DNA from: Gammaproteobacteria bacterium
GTDB lineage: Bacteria; Pseudomonadota; Gammaproteobacteria; Pseudomonadales; Pseudomonadaceae
Assembly: GCA_012800475.1 (NCBI GenBank)
Contig: JAAZJF010000282.1
Coordinates: forward strand, 1-6,867
Length of the DNA stretch: 6,867 nt
Reading direction: 5' to 3'
Positions 6,268-6,867 of this stretch are shown in pieces (position 1 is the stretch's first letter; each line of letters opens with the position of its first letter). Made by a program: the position numbers and the translations under genes. The notes under the pieces are model-generated. The model did not search any database. It had not been told where the DNA came from and saw nothing but the letters and a program-made list of their open reading frames with translations.

Positions 6268-6867
6268 TTAACGCACCACGATACCTTGGCTGGCCATATA
6301 CTCTTTAGCTTCTTGAATAGTGTATTCGCCAAAGTGAAAAATACTTGCCGCCAATACCGCGTCGGCTTTACCTTCAAGAATACCTTCAGCCAAGTGCTGT
6401 AAATTACCTACGCCACCTGAAGCAATCACAGGGATATTCACCGCTTCACTCACAGCGCGTGTCACACCCAAATCAAAACCGTTTTTCATCCCGTCTTGAT
6501 CCATGCTGGTCAACAAAATTTCACCGGCACCGTAGCTTTCCATCTTTTTCGCCCACTCCACCGCATCAATACCGGTTGGTTTGCGACCACCGTGGGTAAA
6601 GATCTCCCAACGTGGTGGCTCACCGACAGCAGAGACTTGCTTGGCATCAATAGCGACAATAATGGACTGCGAACCAAAATGCTCAGCCGCTTCGCGGACA
6701 AACTCAGGGGTAAATACAGCAGCTGAGTTGATGGACACTTTATCAGCACCCGCATTAAGCAGGTTACGGATATCATTCACCGTGCGCACACCGCCGCCTA
6801 CAGTCAGCGGAATAAAGATTTGGCTGGCCATACGCTCAACCGTCTTGAGCATGGTGTCGCGGCCTTC
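6268..6867 (-). CDS. hisF: Imidazole glycerol phosphate synthase, cyclase subunit HisF (partial, 5' end outside window)
   Basis: The last 199 codons and the TAA stop (6268-6270) are present; assuming the usual Pseudomonas HisF length of about 256, some 57 N-terminal residues lie beyond the right edge. HisF uses ammonia from the glutaminase HisH to convert PRFAR into imidazole glycerol phosphate and AICAR in histidine synthesis. The (beta-alpha)8 barrel features are visible: EGRDT at the edge, PLTVGGGVR, NAGADKVSINS, the catalytic aspartate in IIVAIDAK (about residue 131), HGGRKPTG, LLTSMDQDG, PVIASGGVGN, and AASIFHFGEYT. The first catalytic aspartate, near residue 11, is outside the window. 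The in-frame ATG at 6852 is internal, because the frame stays open and homologous to the edge. It ends at the shared terminator and is convergent with ctpA. hisA and hisH probably lie upstream, which is not seen here. Confidence 0.97.
   Translation of the reverse strand, partial: EGRDTMLKTVERMASQIFIPLTVGGGVRTVNDIRNLLNAGADKVSINSAAVFTPEFVREAAEHFGSQSIIVAIDAKQVSAVGEPPRWEIFTHGGRKPTGIDAVEWAKKMESYGAGEILLTSMDQDGMKNGFDLGVTRAVSEAVNIPVIASGGVGNLQHLAEGILEGKADAVLAASIFHFGEYTIQEAKEYMASQGIVVR

Noticed and set aside
1..6867. Mobile element, CRISPR array, toxin-antitoxin or defence genes
   Set aside because: Both strands were read for terminal repeats, spaced direct repeats, transposase-like or small paired genes; all space is taken by conserved housekeeping genes.

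Overview
The window reads as ordinary chromosomal DNA of a gammaproteobacterium, most likely in Pseudomonadales and close to Pseudomonas. The HisF, CtpA, GpmI, SecB and EnvC proteins all look Pseudomonas-like. The cell-envelope and export gene order (secB, grxC, yibN-type rhodanese, then divergent gpmI, envC, ctpA) also fits that group. Base composition looks close to 50% GC by eye, lower than most Pseudomonas, which would suit a lower-GC relative. There are no mobile elements, CRISPR arrays, rRNA or tRNA genes that I can see, and every complete gene is intact.

Layout: (1) 1-413, minus strand: N-terminal part of a CheY-like response regulator, running off the left edge. (2) 505-1760, minus strand: a likely operon transcribed rhodanese -> glutaredoxin -> secB, with a recognisable promoter at 1791-1819. 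Rhodanese and glutaredoxin are separated by a single base. (3) 1761-1895: divergent intergenic region. (4) 1896-6180, plus strand: gpmI (cofactor-independent phosphoglycerate mutase), envC (amidase activator with a degenerate LytM domain) and ctpA (S41 carboxyl-terminal processing protease). A perfect 14-bp inverted repeat lies between gpmI and envC. (5) 6202-6239: a textbook bidirectional terminator. (6) 6268-6867, minus strand: hisF (cyclase subunit of imidazole glycerol phosphate synthase), lacking its first ~57 codons beyond the right edge.

The genes fall into three themes. The leftward operon combines export (SecB) with thiol/sulfur chemistry (Grx, rhodanese). The rightward cluster starts with a glycolytic enzyme and continues with two periplasmic regulators of peptidoglycan hydrolysis: EnvC switches amidases on, and CtpA-type proteases remove hydrolases. 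HisF belongs to an unrelated convergent histidine-biosynthesis unit.

I do not see an undescribed system here. The observations most worth a second look are the absence of a yibQ-type polysaccharide deacetylase gene after envC/ctpA, long A-tracts in envC where a one-base slip truncates the protein, the U-less hairpin after gpmI, a 9-mer shared by both intergenic hairpins, and nested palindromes between secB and the response regulator gene.
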